Shown here: positions 1 through 9,405 of the stretch, one piece after another
Position numbering within the stretch: the stretch's first letter is position 1
Layout of the letters: each line of letters opens with the position of its first letter
Assembly: GCF_001428385.1 (NCBI RefSeq)
Contig: NZ_LMSK01000002.1
Location: forward strand, 836,704 to 900,703
From: Rhodanobacter sp. Soil772
Lineage (GTDB): Bacteria > Pseudomonadota > Gammaproteobacteria > Xanthomonadales > Rhodanobacteraceae
DNA length: 64,000 bases
Direction: 5' to 3'
Made by a program: the position numbers and the translations under genes
The notes under the pieces: model-generated
Databases searched by the model: none
What the model was told of the DNA's origin: nothing
The model's input: only the letters and a program-made list of their open reading frames with translations

Positions 1-1682
1 TCCTTCGGCATCAGGCCGCCGCCGGCGGTCATCACCACCACGACCGCCAGGCCGATGGTGAACGCCAGCAGGATCAGTGGCTGCCAGCGCATCAGCCGGC
101 GATGATGCATGGCCCAGTCCAGCGCGCGCTCGTAGATGCGCAGCATGCCGTTGTCGAAACGCTCGGCCAGACGCTCCAGCCGCCCCGGCGTGCGCGTGCC
201 CGCGGGCTCGTGCGCCAGCCAGGCGCCGCACAGCGCCGGGGTGAGCGTGAGCGAGACCAGTGCCGAGATCACGATGGTGGCGATCAGGGTTACCGAGAAC
301 TCGCGCATCAGCATGGTGAACATGTTGTTGCCGAACACCATCGGCCCGAACACCGCGATCAGCGACAGCGTGATCGAGATCACCGTGAAGCCGATCTCGC
401 GCACGCCGTTGAGCGCGGCCTGCAGCGGCGGCTCGCCGCGTTCCATGTGGCGCACGATGTTCTCGATCACCACGATCGCGTCGTCCACCACGAAGCCCAC
501 GCACAGCACCAGCGCCACCAGCGAGAAGATGTTGAGGGTGAAGCCGAGCATCCACATCGCCACGAACGCGCCGGCCAGCGACAGCGGCACGCTGAACATC
601 GCGATCACGGTGGGCCGCAGCCGGCGCAGGAACACCAGCATCACCAGCGCCACCATCACGATGCCCATCAGCAGCGCGACCTCCACCTCGTGCAGCGCCG
701 ACAGGGTGGTCGGGGTGAAGTCGAAGATCGGGGTGATTGTCGCGTCGGCCGGCAGCAGAGCGCGCAGCTCGGGCAGGCGCGCGCGGACCGCCGCCACCGT
801 GGCCACCGTGTTCGCTTCCGGCCGCTTGTTGATCTGCAGCACCACCGCGCGCTGGCCGTTGAACCACGCCGCCGCGTACTTGTCTTCCTGGCCGCCGCTG
901 ATCGTCGCCACGTCGGCCAGCCGCACCGGTACGCCGTTGTGGCTGGCGACCACCAGCGCGGCGAAATCCTGCACCGTGTGCAGCGCGTCGTTGGCGCTCA
1001 CCGTCATGCGCGTGACGCCGTTGCTGAGCGTGCCCTGCGGCGAGGTGACGTTGGCAGCGCGCAGCGCATTGGCCACGTCGTTGGCGGTGATGCCCATGCC
1101 CACCAGCGCACCGGTGTTCAGCACGATGCGCACCGCGTGCGGCGTGCCGCCACTCACCTGCACTTGGGCCACACCGGGAATTTGTGCCACCGCCGGCTTC
1201 AGCAAGGTGTCGGTGAGGTCGTACAACCGGTCCGGTGGCAGGCTGGCCGAGGTCAGCGAGACCAGCAGCACCGGGATCTGCGAGGTGTCGAACTTGAAAT
1301 ATCCGGGCGGAGGCCGGCCGGCCGGCAGGTCCGTCGCCGCCGCGTTGATCGCCGCCTGCACGTCGCGCGCGGCCTTGTCGGCATTGCGGTCCATGTTGAA
1401 CAGGACCTGGATCTGCGCGCCGCCCTCGCTGGCGCCGGAGGACATCTGCCGCACCCCGGGGATACGCCCGAGATGGCGTTCCAGCGGCGCCACCACGGTC
1501 GCGGCCATGGTCTGCGCGCTGGCGCCCGGCATCTGCGCAAACACCACCACGCCGGGAAACTCGATCGACGGAAACGCCGCCACGCCGAGCAGCAGGTACG
1601 CCCACAGCCCGGCCAGCATCAACCCGAGCGCAAGCAACGAGGTGCCGACGGGTCGGCGGACCAACGGGGCGAAGAGGTTCAA
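1..1682 (-). CDS. RND multidrug efflux permease (AcrB/MdtB-like), 3' part cut by window edge
   Basis: The reverse strand encodes about 560 residues of an inner-membrane RND pump of the hydrophobe/amphiphile efflux type. It begins with the typical cytoplasmic stretch and first membrane helix (NLFAPLVRRPVGTSLL), followed by porter-domain motifs such as FPSIEFPGV, GGTPHAVRI and GQRAVVLQINKRPEANT, and then by the membrane segment with VLCVGFVVDDAIVVIENI, which holds the two adjacent Asp residues of the proton relay. The start chosen is TTG at 1682, because AGGGAGG lies four bases upstream; an ATG further upstream is in another frame. The gene runs off the left edge, so the second half is not seen. 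Substrates cannot be told. Family assignment is secure. Confidence 0.93.
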   Translation of the reverse strand, partial: MNLFAPLVRRPVGTSLLALGLMLAGLWAYLLLGVAAFPSIEFPGVVVFAQMPGASAQTMAATVVAPLERHLGRIPGVRQMSSGASEGGAQIQVLFNMDRNADKAARDVQAAINAAATDLPAGRPPPGYFKFDTSQIPVLLVSLTSASLPPDRLYDLTDTLLKPAVAQIPGVAQVQVSGGTPHAVRIVLNTGALVGMGITANDVANALRAANVTSPQGTLSNGVTRMTVSANDALHTVQDFAALVVASHNGVPVRLADVATISGGQEDKYAAAWFNGQRAVVLQINKRPEANTVATVAAVRARLPELRALLPADATITPIFDFTPTTLSALHEVEVALLMGIVMVALVMLVFLRRLRPTVIAMFSVPLSLAGAFVAMWMLGFTLNIFSLVALVLCVGFVVDDAIVVIENIVRHMERGEPPLQAALNGVREIGFTVISITLSLIAVFGPMVFGNNMFTMLMREFSVTLIATIVISALVSLTLTPALCGAWLAHEPAGTRTPGRLERLAERFDNGMLRIYERALDWAMHHRRLMRWQPLILLAFTIGLAVVVVMTAGGGLMPK

Positions 1683-1810
1683 GCGGCCTCCCTGGCGCGC
1701 AAGCGTGGCGGGAGCGCCGGGGGCGCGGCCAGGGACGTTGCGGGCGTTCCATTCATGCCGACGTTATGCCAGTTGTCGCGGTCCTTGTGTATGTGCCTGA
1801 AGTCCACCCA

Positions 1811-1842
1811 CATGCAGAAACCCGCTACCGGGTTCCTGCATG
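1811..1842 (-). terminator. Inverted repeat downstream of the BtuB-like gene, possible terminator
   Basis: The arms CATGCAGAAACCCG and CGGGTTCCTGCATG pair with one mismatch around a CTAC loop. It lies 14 bases past the stop codon of the receptor gene. No T-tract follows on the minus strand, so intrinsic termination is uncertain; it could be a REP-like hairpin. Confidence 0.4.
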
Positions 1843-1855
1843 CGTGGCAGCGGGA

Positions 1856-3709
1856 TCAGCGCCTGGCCGGGCTGTAGCGCAGGGTCAGGAACGCGCTGTG
1901 GCCGGGCTGGTTGAAGTACCAGACGGTCTCGTAGTGGCGGTCGAACACGTTCGCCAGGCGCGCCTCGACCTGCCAGTCCGGCGCGAAATGCCAGCTGGCG
2001 CGCAGATCGGTAGTGGCGTAGCCGCCCAGCGGATGGCGGTTGGCCGCGTCGTCGTAGCTGCGCCCGGCGGCGTTGACGCTGGCGCCGACGCCAAACGCGC
2101 CGAAGCGGCGGTCCAGATCCACCCGCGCGGTGCGCCCGGGTCGGCGCGGCAAGGTGCGGCCGTCGTTGACGCCGCCGTCCTCGTTGCGCGGTTGCAGCCA
2201 GCCCAGGTAGGTCTGCAACTGCCAGCCGGCGAAGTTCGCGCCGAGCTGGCCTTCCACGCCGCGGATGCGCGCCTTGCTGATATTGGACGGGAAGTAGTTG
2301 CTGTCCAGCGCGATCAGCTGGTCGATGCGGGTCTGGTAGGCGTTCAGCGCCCAGTTCCATGTCTCCTGCTGCTGGCTCAGGCCCAGTTCGGCGCTGCGCG
2401 ATTTTTCCGGCTTCAGGTCCGGATTGCCGCTGCCGTACGGGTAATACAGGTCGTTGAAGGTTGGCGCATGGAACGCGCTGCCGTAGCTGGCCGACAACTT
2501 CAGGCCGCCATCGAAGCGATAGCCCCACGCCGCGGCGCCGGTGTTGTGGTTGCCGAACTGGCTGTTGTGATCGCGCCGCGCCGACAGCTGCACCTCGTTG
2601 CGGCCGAACGTACCCTGGTACTGCGCGTAGCCGCCGGTATTGTTGCGGCGGCTGGCGAGGAAGCCGGTGTCGCTGTCGATGTGCTCGCCCTGCCAGTCGA
2701 TACCGAGCGTCAGCAGCTGGTTGCTGGCCACGCTGAGGTCGTTCTGCCACGACGCCTGGTTGCGCCGCGAGTAGATGTAGCCGACGAAGTCACGGTTCTC
2801 GTAGTTGTCGTAGCGGTCCAGGTTCTGGCCCGCGCTCAGCGTGGTCTTCCATGCCTCCAGCGGGTCGAAACTGAAACTGCTGCCGGCGACCTGCTGCAGG
2901 GTGCGGCTGCGGTTCTGGTAGCTGCCGTCGAAATGGATCTCGCCGAGGCTGCGCAGCCAGGTGCCGGTGAGCTCGGCGCCGTTGTCCCAGCGGTAGCCGC
3001 CGCTGGCGCTGAGGTTCTTGTTGCGGTAGGCGTCGCGGTCCGGCTCATCAGTAAAGCAGCCGGCGAACACCACGCCGGCGCCAATGCGGCAGGCATTGAT
3101 GCCGCGGGTGTACTGGGCGCCGACGCCGAGGTTGTACCAGGCGTGCTCGCTGCCGCCGGACAAACCGGCCTGGCCGCGCAGCAGGTTGTTGCTGCCGGTG
3201 GTCACGCTGAAGGAAGGCTGCAGGCCGCCATCACGCGTACCGCGGCGGGTGAAGATCTGGATCACCCCGCCGATCGCGTCGGCGCCGTACAGGCTGGAAC
3301 GCGGGCCGCGCACGATCTCGATGCGCTCGATCTGCTCCACCGGAATCTGCTCGAACGCCGCCAGCCCGGCGCTGACCGAAGCCACCCGCACGCCGTCGAC
3401 CAGCAGCAGGGTGTGGGTGGAGTTGGTGCCGCGCATGAACAGCGAGGTCTGCTGGCCGTAGCCGCCGGTGTTGGCGAAGCTCACCCCGGGCAGCCCGGCC
3501 AGCAGGTCCGGTACCGACAGCGGCTGCAGCCGCTCGATGTCGGCGCGGGTGATCACCGTCACCGACGACAGCGCTTCGTCGGCAGTGATCGCGGTGCGCG
3601 TGGCGGTGACGATCACCGGCGCCAGCGCCGATGCGTCGTTCTGGTCGGCGGCTTGCGCGGCCATCGTGCCGCCGAGCAGCGCTGCTGCCAGCAGGGACTT
3701 CTTCATCAT
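1856..3709 (-). CDS. btuB: TonB-dependent vitamin B12 receptor (BtuB-like)
   Basis: This 617-residue outer-membrane beta-barrel receptor probably imports cobalamin or a cobalamin precursor, using energy from TonB-ExbBD. The protein has a signal peptide ending near AAQA, a TonB box-like PVIVTATRT, a plug domain (LPGVSFANTGGYGQ, VRGPRSSLYGADAIGGVIQI) and a C-terminal barrel ending in aromatic and hydrophobic strands (FLTLRYSPARR). The length matches BtuB (about 600). The start ATG at 3709 is preceded by GAGG seven bases away. A cobalamin riboswitch sits immediately upstream, which is the main reason for assigning B12 rather than another substrate. B12 repression of synthesis is therefore expected. 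No BtuCDF genes are in the window. Confidence 0.92.
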   Translation of the reverse strand: MMKKSLLAAALLGGTMAAQAADQNDASALAPVIVTATRTAITADEALSSVTVITRADIERLQPLSVPDLLAGLPGVSFANTGGYGQQTSLFMRGTNSTHTLLLVDGVRVASVSAGLAAFEQIPVEQIERIEIVRGPRSSLYGADAIGGVIQIFTRRGTRDGGLQPSFSVTTGSNNLLRGQAGLSGGSEHAWYNLGVGAQYTRGINACRIGAGVVFAGCFTDEPDRDAYRNKNLSASGGYRWDNGAELTGTWLRSLGEIHFDGSYQNRSRTLQQVAGSSFSFDPLEAWKTTLSAGQNLDRYDNYENRDFVGYIYSRRNQASWQNDLSVASNQLLTLGIDWQGEHIDSDTGFLASRRNNTGGYAQYQGTFGRNEVQLSARRDHNSQFGNHNTGAAAWGYRFDGGLKLSASYGSAFHAPTFNDLYYPYGSGNPDLKPEKSRSAELGLSQQQETWNWALNAYQTRIDQLIALDSNYFPSNISKARIRGVEGQLGANFAGWQLQTYLGWLQPRNEDGGVNDGRTLPRRPGRTARVDLDRRFGAFGVGASVNAAGRSYDDAANRHPLGGYATTDLRASWHFAPDWQVEARLANVFDRHYETVWYFNQPGHSAFLTLRYSPARR

Positions 3710-3849
3710 GTTCGTTCCTCTACGCCGCGCACCCGCGCACGGCTCATGTGTTCAATGAGCTGACGGCAAGCGGGGGGAAGACGGAACGACGGGCAGGCAG
3801 GAGCGACCGACACGTGGTTCGGCCTCGCCCACCGCGAGCCACCAGGAAT

Positions 3850-4058
3850 CGTTCGGGCCGGTCTCCGGGCTGACGAGTGGCCTGCGGTGTTCCGCAGGCC
3901 GTGAACGGCGCCTTCCCGTGCTGCGCACAGTGGCATCCGCCGTTCGTGGATCTCGCTTACCGTTGCGGGGGCAGCGCCGGCCTTGCAGTGCGTTCGCACA
4001 CCACGCACCGGCTTCCCGTTTCATCCGTCGGGCCATGAGCCTTCGGGACACCTGAACC
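3850..4058 (-). promoter_or_regulatory. Cobalamin (AdoCbl) riboswitch
   Basis: Read on the minus strand, this leader shows the conserved cobalamin-aptamer blocks in order: GCCGGTGC near the start, the B12 box region CTGCCCCCGCAACGGTAA (around 3960-3977), GCCACTG, GGGAAGGCG and the closing CAGCCCGGAGACCGGCC (around 3856-3872). About 140 bases separate the aptamer from the receptor start. It should lower expression of the downstream receptor when cobalamin is plentiful. The expression platform (terminator or sequestered ribosome site) was not resolved. Confidence 0.93.
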
Positions 4059-4060
4059 GC

Positions 4061-4474
4061 GCAACTCTAACCCTGACGCGAAGCTCGCGCAATCGGACAC
4101 CTGCGTTAAGAGGGCGTTTTCAGGTTCCGACCCTATTGTTCTAACCGCTGCGTACGTTTCACAAGCTAGTACTCACATTAGCTAAACAAGGAAACAATAA
4201 TCGCAAGTTATTGTAAGTCAATTAGCCTGAAATCGTAATTACTTACTAATTGGTGATGACTTATAAACATTTTGTTGACGTCAGTATTTATGTCGTTTTA
4301 TGTTCGGACAGCAGGTTGTTAGATGTCATGGATACAAAGCGACGACATGAGGCCACATGCCTGCCTGATGGACCCATCGGCGGCGGCCAACATGCATCGG
4401 CTTGCTGATCGATGCGCTGATCGAATTACGTCACTCGGCCTTTGGGCCTTCCACTCTGGGGAAATTCATTACCA
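4061..4474 (+). promoter_or_regulatory. AT-rich divergent intergenic region upstream of the Oar-like receptor
   Basis: No gene is seen. Roughly 4110-4330 is strikingly AT-rich for this genome, with many TTA/TAA runs, while the flanks return to high GC. It must carry the promoter of the downstream receptor and that of the riboswitch transcript. A weak candidate promoter for the receptor is TTGACG at 4275 with TTATGT 17 bases later; this is a guess. The composition would suit a nucleoid-protein (H-NS/MvaT-like) binding region. Confidence 0.4.
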
Positions 4475-7400
4475 ATGAGCAGTCAAAACAAAATCCATAA
4501 TCCGAGGTGGCACCATACCGCGCTCGCCCTGGCACTGAGCATGAGCCTCGGCGGTGTCGCCATGGCGCAGTCCACCACGGGCTCCATCTTTGGCCAGGCA
4601 CCGGCAGCCGCGGGTGAAACCGTCAGTGCCACCAACTCGTCCGGTCTGACGCGCGAAGTGGCTGTCGACAGCTCCGGGCGTTTCCAGATCAGCAACGTGC
4701 CGGTCGGTGTCTACACGGTCTCGCTTAAGAAAGATGGCGCGGTCGTCGACACACGCAAGGTGTCCTTGGCGCCCAACGCCGGCACTGTGGTCACGTTCAG
4801 TGCCGAAACGACATCGCTGAGCGCGGTGACCGTCTCGGCCAATGCATTGCCTTCCATCGACGTCTCCAGCGTCAGTTCGAGCACGGTCATCACCGCCGCC
4901 GACCTGCGGAAACTGCCGATCAGTCGCGACGCGGAGTCCATCGCCCTCCTCGCTCCGGGTACGGTCAAGGGCAGCGGCTTCTTCCCCAACGCGGTCGCCT
5001 TCGGCGGATCGAGCGTGTCCGAGAACGCTTACTACGTGAACGGCTACAACACCGGCGAGCCGTACAAGAACCTGGGTGGCTTTGCGCTGCCCTACGGCGC
5101 GATCGACCAGCAGGAAACGCTGACCGGCGGTTACAGCGCCAAGTACGGCCGCTCCGACGGTGGTGTGATCAACCAGATCGGCAAGCGCGGCACCAATGAA
5201 TGGCACTTCGGCGCCCAGGCGGTCTGGCAGCCGCGGTTCCTCGAGGGCACGCCGGTCAACAACCGTTACGGCAACCCTGCAATCCCCGCAGATGTCGCCA
5301 ACCCCGCCAGCCCCGATGGCTTCACCCATTACCAGCTGGAAGATCCAGCCAAGCCGGGTACGCTGAACCAGTACCGCAACGACAACAAGGAGTGGGAGAC
5401 AACCTACTCCGCCTACCTCGGTGGCCCGCTGATCCAGGACAAGCTGTTCATGTTCCTGGCGGCCGAGACCACCAAGACGCAGACCAACAATGTGGAGTCT
5501 GCCGTCAATCAGAAAGTCCAGTACAACCGGGATAAGCACACGAAGTTCTACGGCAAGCTGGACTGGAATATCACCGACAGCAACATCCTGGAACTGACTG
5601 CGCTGAACAACCAGAAGTCCACCGGCGCCGGCTCGACCTACGCGTTCGACAACGACACGTTGAAGTCGGGTGCCTACATCAACAAGAACGACATCACCAA
5701 GGACAACGCCCAGTTCTACCTGGGTCACTTCACCAGCTACATCACCGATGCAGCCACGCTGAGCATCCTGTACGGCAAGGCCCACTTCCAGGATCCGGTC
5801 GTCTACGGCAACCAGAGTCCGCTGCCATTCATCTCGCGTCCCTACAACCAGAACACGGCCTACCTGCCGCCGGGCACGGGGCCGAACGGTATCGTCAACG
5901 CCCAGGGCAATACCACCTGGACATCGCCGAAGGCGAGCAACAGCACCCACGGCCTGCGCGTCGACTTCGACTACAAGCTGGGTGATCACGACCTCGCCGT
6001 CGGTATCGACAACATGAGCTACGGGGCCAAAAACCAGGGTCCGGACAATCAGAATCCGTTCAACCCGGCGCTGAACTACTACTGGCGCTACTTCCCCACC
6101 TACGTGCAGAAGCGCACGGTCGGCTGGGCCACCAGCATGACGATGACCCAGAAGGCCTACTACCTGCAGGACGACTGGCAGGTCAGCTCCAACGTGCTGC
6201 TGAACATCGGCGTCCGCAACGACCATTTCACCAACTACAACGACCTCGGCAAGGCGTTCGTGGACGAGAAGAACCAGTGGGAGCCACGCATCGGCGCCAG
6301 CTGGGACGTAAATGGCGACTCCTCGTTCAAGATCTACGGCAATGTCGGCCGCTACTACCTGGCGCTGCCCGACAACGCGGCCGAGCGTGCGGCAAACCGT
6401 TCGACCTATCTCACCCAGCGGTTCAGCTATACCGGCATCGACGCGAACGGCGTGCCGACCGGCCTGACGGCGCTTGGCCCGGTCACCTCGCCCGATGGCG
6501 AGTTCGGCCTGCCCAAGGATCCGCAGCAGGTCACCGCGCGCAACCTGAAGCCGGAGTACGTGGATGAGTTCATCGCTGGCTTCGACAAGAAGCTCAACGA
6601 CAGCTGGACCTACGGCGCCAAGGCGATGTGGCGCGACCTGAAGACCGCGATCGACGATGAGTGCTCGCCGGGCCAGATCGCCACCAAGATGACCAGCATG
6701 GGACTGGATCCGGGTCTTTACGGCGACTCGCTGTACGGCGCCTCGTACTGCCGCCTGATCAACCCCGGCCTGACCAACAACATGCTGGTGAAGACGGATG
6801 ATGGCAGCAGCAGCGTCCTCGTGCCGATGACCCAGAAGGACTGGGGCTACATCAATGGCGTCAGGCGCAAGATCGGTTCGCTGAATATGTACCTGGAGCA
6901 TCCGTTCGACGGCAAGTGGATGGCTCGCCTCGATTACACTTGGAGTCGCGGCTTCGGCAACACCGAGGGTCAGGTGCGTTCCGACTTCGGCCAGGGCGAC
7001 GTCTCCAAGACCGAGGACTGGGACAGCTGGCAGCTCATGGATGGCCAAGATGGCGAACTGGCCAACGTACGCAAGCACCAGATCCGCTTCCGCGGCGCTT
7101 ATCAGATCACGCCGGAATGGCTGGTCTCCGGCACGCTGCTGGCGCAGTCCGGTACGCCCAAGGAGTGCTTGGGCTATTACGGCCCGACCGGCGTCGGCGA
7201 CCCGACTGGCTACAACAACGGCGGCAGCGGCAACTACCACTGGTGCCATGGTGTTCGCATCCCGTCAGGCAAGGCCGGGCACACCCCATGGACCGAACTG
7301 GTCAACCTCGGTGTGCACTACGCGCCGGCGTTTGCCGACCACAAGCTGGGTTTCAACCTGGATGTGATCAACGCGCTGAACCAGCAGAGGCCGATACAGA

Positions 7401-7525
7401 CCGACGCGGCTGGCGAAAGCGCCTACGATGGTGTCAGTACCGTGTACGTCAACAACAGCTATGGCGACGGGATCTACTGGCAGCCGCCGCGTACGGTGCG
7501 TCTGTCGGTCCAGTACGATTACTGA
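4475..7525 (+). CDS. Oar-like TonB-dependent receptor with N-terminal carboxypeptidase-regulatory-like domain
   Basis: A large outer-membrane receptor of about 1016 residues. After a signal peptide (ALALSMSLGGVAMAQ) comes a beta-sandwich of the carboxypeptidase regulatory-like type (residues roughly 35-110, with SGRFQISNVPVGVYTVSLKK), then a TonB plug domain (STVITAADLRKLPISRDAESIALLAPG; GGYSAKYGRSDGGVINQIGKRGTNEWH) and a long barrel ending in VRLSVQYDY. This layout is that of Oar/OmpA-related receptors, whose substrates are usually unknown; peptides or polysaccharides have been proposed for relatives. ATG at 4475 is preferred over the in-frame TTG at 4442 because it places the signal peptide at the N-terminus. 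A strong terminator follows. The TPR-sulfotransferase gene downstream is a common neighbour in this order. Confidence 0.9.
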   Translation: MSSQNKIHNPRWHHTALALALSMSLGGVAMAQSTTGSIFGQAPAAAGETVSATNSSGLTREVAVDSSGRFQISNVPVGVYTVSLKKDGAVVDTRKVSLAPNAGTVVTFSAETTSLSAVTVSANALPSIDVSSVSSSTVITAADLRKLPISRDAESIALLAPGTVKGSGFFPNAVAFGGSSVSENAYYVNGYNTGEPYKNLGGFALPYGAIDQQETLTGGYSAKYGRSDGGVINQIGKRGTNEWHFGAQAVWQPRFLEGTPVNNRYGNPAIPADVANPASPDGFTHYQLEDPAKPGTLNQYRNDNKEWETTYSAYLGGPLIQDKLFMFLAAETTKTQTNNVESAVNQKVQYNRDKHTKFYGKLDWNITDSNILELTALNNQKSTGAGSTYAFDNDTLKSGAYINKNDITKDNAQFYLGHFTSYITDAATLSILYGKAHFQDPVVYGNQSPLPFISRPYNQNTAYLPPGTGPNGIVNAQGNTTWTSPKASNSTHGLRVDFDYKLGDHDLAVGIDNMSYGAKNQGPDNQNPFNPALNYYWRYFPTYVQKRTVGWATSMTMTQKAYYLQDDWQVSSNVLLNIGVRNDHFTNYNDLGKAFVDEKNQWEPRIGASWDVNGDSSFKIYGNVGRYYLALPDNAAERAANRSTYLTQRFSYTGIDANGVPTGLTALGPVTSPDGEFGLPKDPQQVTARNLKPEYVDEFIAGFDKKLNDSWTYGAKAMWRDLKTAIDDECSPGQIATKMTSMGLDPGLYGDSLYGASYCRLINPGLTNNMLVKTDDGSSSVLVPMTQKDWGYINGVRRKIGSLNMYLEHPFDGKWMARLDYTWSRGFGNTEGQVRSDFGQGDVSKTEDWDSWQLMDGQDGELANVRKHQIRFRGAYQITPEWLVSGTLLAQSGTPKECLGYYGPTGVGDPTGYNNGGSGNYHWCHGVRIPSGKAGHTPWTELVNLGVHYAPAFADHKLGFNLDVINALNQQRPIQTDAAGESAYDGVSTVYVNNSYGDGIYWQPPRTVRLSVQYDY

Positions 7526-7556
7526 TAGCTGATACCGGCTGAAACTGGCCAAACCA

Positions 7557-7588
7557 AGCCACCGACCTTCGGGCCGGTGGCTTTTTTT
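7557..7588 (+). terminator. Rho-independent terminator of the Oar-like receptor gene
   Basis: A hairpin with arms AGCCACCGACC and GGCCGGTGGCT (one mismatch) and a TTCG tetraloop is followed directly by seven T. It lies 31 bases after the receptor stop codon. Confidence 0.92.
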
Positions 7589-7698
7589 ATCCCGCTGCCG
7601 AGAGCCCGTTGCCGCCGATGGTGGAGTGACCTCATCGTACGCATGCGAACAAGGTGAGAAGGATCACAACGCAGCATCCGTGTAGTTACTATATCCAG

Positions 7699-9318
7699 AT
7701 GAATTCACTGAGCCTTTCCACGGCAGAAAGCCGCCTGCGCCAGCAGGCCCGGCAATGCATCGACAGCCAGCAGTGGGAGGCCGCGCAGGCTACCCTGGAG
7801 TCGCTTGTGCTGCAGGCACCGGACGATGCCGTAGCGCGCCTTGAACTGGCCGATGTGCTGTTCCAGCGGGGCCGGCTCCGTGAATCGACCGCACTGATGC
7901 TTCGTGTCGCGCAGCGGCTTCCGCGAGACACGGCTTTCATCATCAAGGTGGCGCAGCGTCTCGTTGCCGTCGGCGAAACCCTGGCTGCACGTAGCTGTCT
8001 CGATCTGCTCGCCCAGGCACCCGAGCCACCGCCGGAATTACTGGTTGGGCAGGCACACCTACGCTTCGTGCTCGGCGAGATCGCCTCGGCCAGAGCGTTG
8101 ATGGAAAGAGCCTTGGCGGCTGGTATCGATTCGCCGGGCGAGCTGCACCTGTATGCGATGCTGCTTCAGTTCAGTGGCGACATCGATCACGCCTGCACGG
8201 TACTGGAGAGCTGCCTGAGGCGCTGGCCACATTTCGGCGATGCAGCGATGGTTCTGGTGAACCTGCGCAAGCAGAAGCCGGAAGCCAATCGGCTGGATTT
8301 CGTGCAGGAACAACTGCACCGGCTCACCCGGAACAGCAAGGACCCCGACGCCAGGTTTGTGCGCGCGGAATTTGAGTACGCGCAATTCAAGATACTGGAC
8401 GACCTCAAGCGCCACGAAGAAGCCTGGCCCGCTCTAGTGCGGTGCAATTCCCTCATGCACGAGCTCAATCCCTACGACACGGCTGGCGAAGCCGCCGTTA
8501 CCGACGCATTGATACGCCTGCCGGTACCGAACGAGCAGACCGATGAGACGAGATCCAGACCCGCGTTCGATGGTCCTATTCCCATTTTTATCGTCGGCAT
8601 GCCGCGCTCTGGTACCACCCTGCTCGATCGGATGCTGTCGGGCCACTCGGAGGTCGTGTCCGCCGGCGAGATCATCGACTTCTGGCGCCAGCTGCACTGG
8701 GTAGCGGACGTAACCCCGGCCAGATCACAAGGCCTGCTAAAAATCACCCAGCACAGCGCCGACATCGACTACGCCGAACTGGGTGCGCGCTATCTCAAGC
8801 AGACGCAATGGCGCGCGCAGGGTCGCGCATACTACATCGACAAACTTCCGGCCAACATCCAGATGGTCGCGTTCATCCGCCGGGCTTTGCCGCACGCGCC
8901 AATCCTGCACATGGTGCGCGATCCGATCGACACCTGCTTTTCGAACTTCAAGGCCATGTTCGGCAATGTTTCGTCCTACAGCTACGACCTGCAGGCCTTG
9001 GCCCATTACTACGGTGAATACGCGCGTTTGACCCGGCATTGGCACGATCGCTTGCCAGGCGCCATGTTCGACGTTTCCTATACCTCGCTGGTGCGCGATC
9101 CGGAGTCCATGCTGCGCGGAGTACTCGAATACTGCGGGCTCTCGCTGGAGGAAAACTGCCTGCATCCCGAACTCAACGCCTCTCCGGTCGCCACCCCAAG
9201 CAGTGCTCAGGTACGCGAATCCATCCACACCCGCGGCCTGGACCAATGGCGCCACTATGCGAAGCAGTTGGAGCCGCTGCGTCTGGCCATCGGCCCGCCC
9301 GGGGTTGACGCGGACTGA
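7699..9318 (+). CDS. Tetratricopeptide-repeat sulfotransferase
   Basis: A cytoplasmic protein of about 539 residues. The N-terminal 250 residues are helical with TPR-like repeats (WEAAQATLESLVLQAPDDAVARLELADVLFQRG), and the C-terminal half is a PAPS-dependent sulfotransferase domain with the 5'-phosphosulfate loop PIFIVGMPRSGTTLLDRML near residue 300 and the later region HMVRDPIDTCFSNFK that binds the 3'-phosphate. Acceptor unknown; relatives often lie beside TonB receptors, as here, suggesting modification of the receptor or its ligand, which is inference. The start is uncertain: ATG at 7699 gives MNSLSLSTAE, while an in-frame GTG at 7654 would add 15 residues; neither has a strong ribosome site. 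It follows the receptor terminator, so it probably has its own promoter. Confidence 0.88.
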   Translation: MNSLSLSTAESRLRQQARQCIDSQQWEAAQATLESLVLQAPDDAVARLELADVLFQRGRLRESTALMLRVAQRLPRDTAFIIKVAQRLVAVGETLAARSCLDLLAQAPEPPPELLVGQAHLRFVLGEIASARALMERALAAGIDSPGELHLYAMLLQFSGDIDHACTVLESCLRRWPHFGDAAMVLVNLRKQKPEANRLDFVQEQLHRLTRNSKDPDARFVRAEFEYAQFKILDDLKRHEEAWPALVRCNSLMHELNPYDTAGEAAVTDALIRLPVPNEQTDETRSRPAFDGPIPIFIVGMPRSGTTLLDRMLSGHSEVVSAGEIIDFWRQLHWVADVTPARSQGLLKITQHSADIDYAELGARYLKQTQWRAQGRAYYIDKLPANIQMVAFIRRALPHAPILHMVRDPIDTCFSNFKAMFGNVSSYSYDLQALAHYYGEYARLTRHWHDRLPGAMFDVSYTSLVRDPESMLRGVLEYCGLSLEENCLHPELNASPVATPSSAQVRESIHTRGLDQWRHYAKQLEPLRLAIGPPGVDAD

Positions 9319-9405
9319 TCACCACATGCCAGGCTGGCCGCCGCTGAAATTCCGGATTGTTGTGGCGATCCGGTTCTTGCGCTGCCTCGGCCCGCCACGC
9401 GCGCT

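Noticed and set aside
4469-7249. A 926-codon open frame antisense to the Oar-like receptor gene
   Set aside because: High-GC codon use opens long antisense frames; it has no protein-like motifs, and the sense strand encodes a clear receptor.
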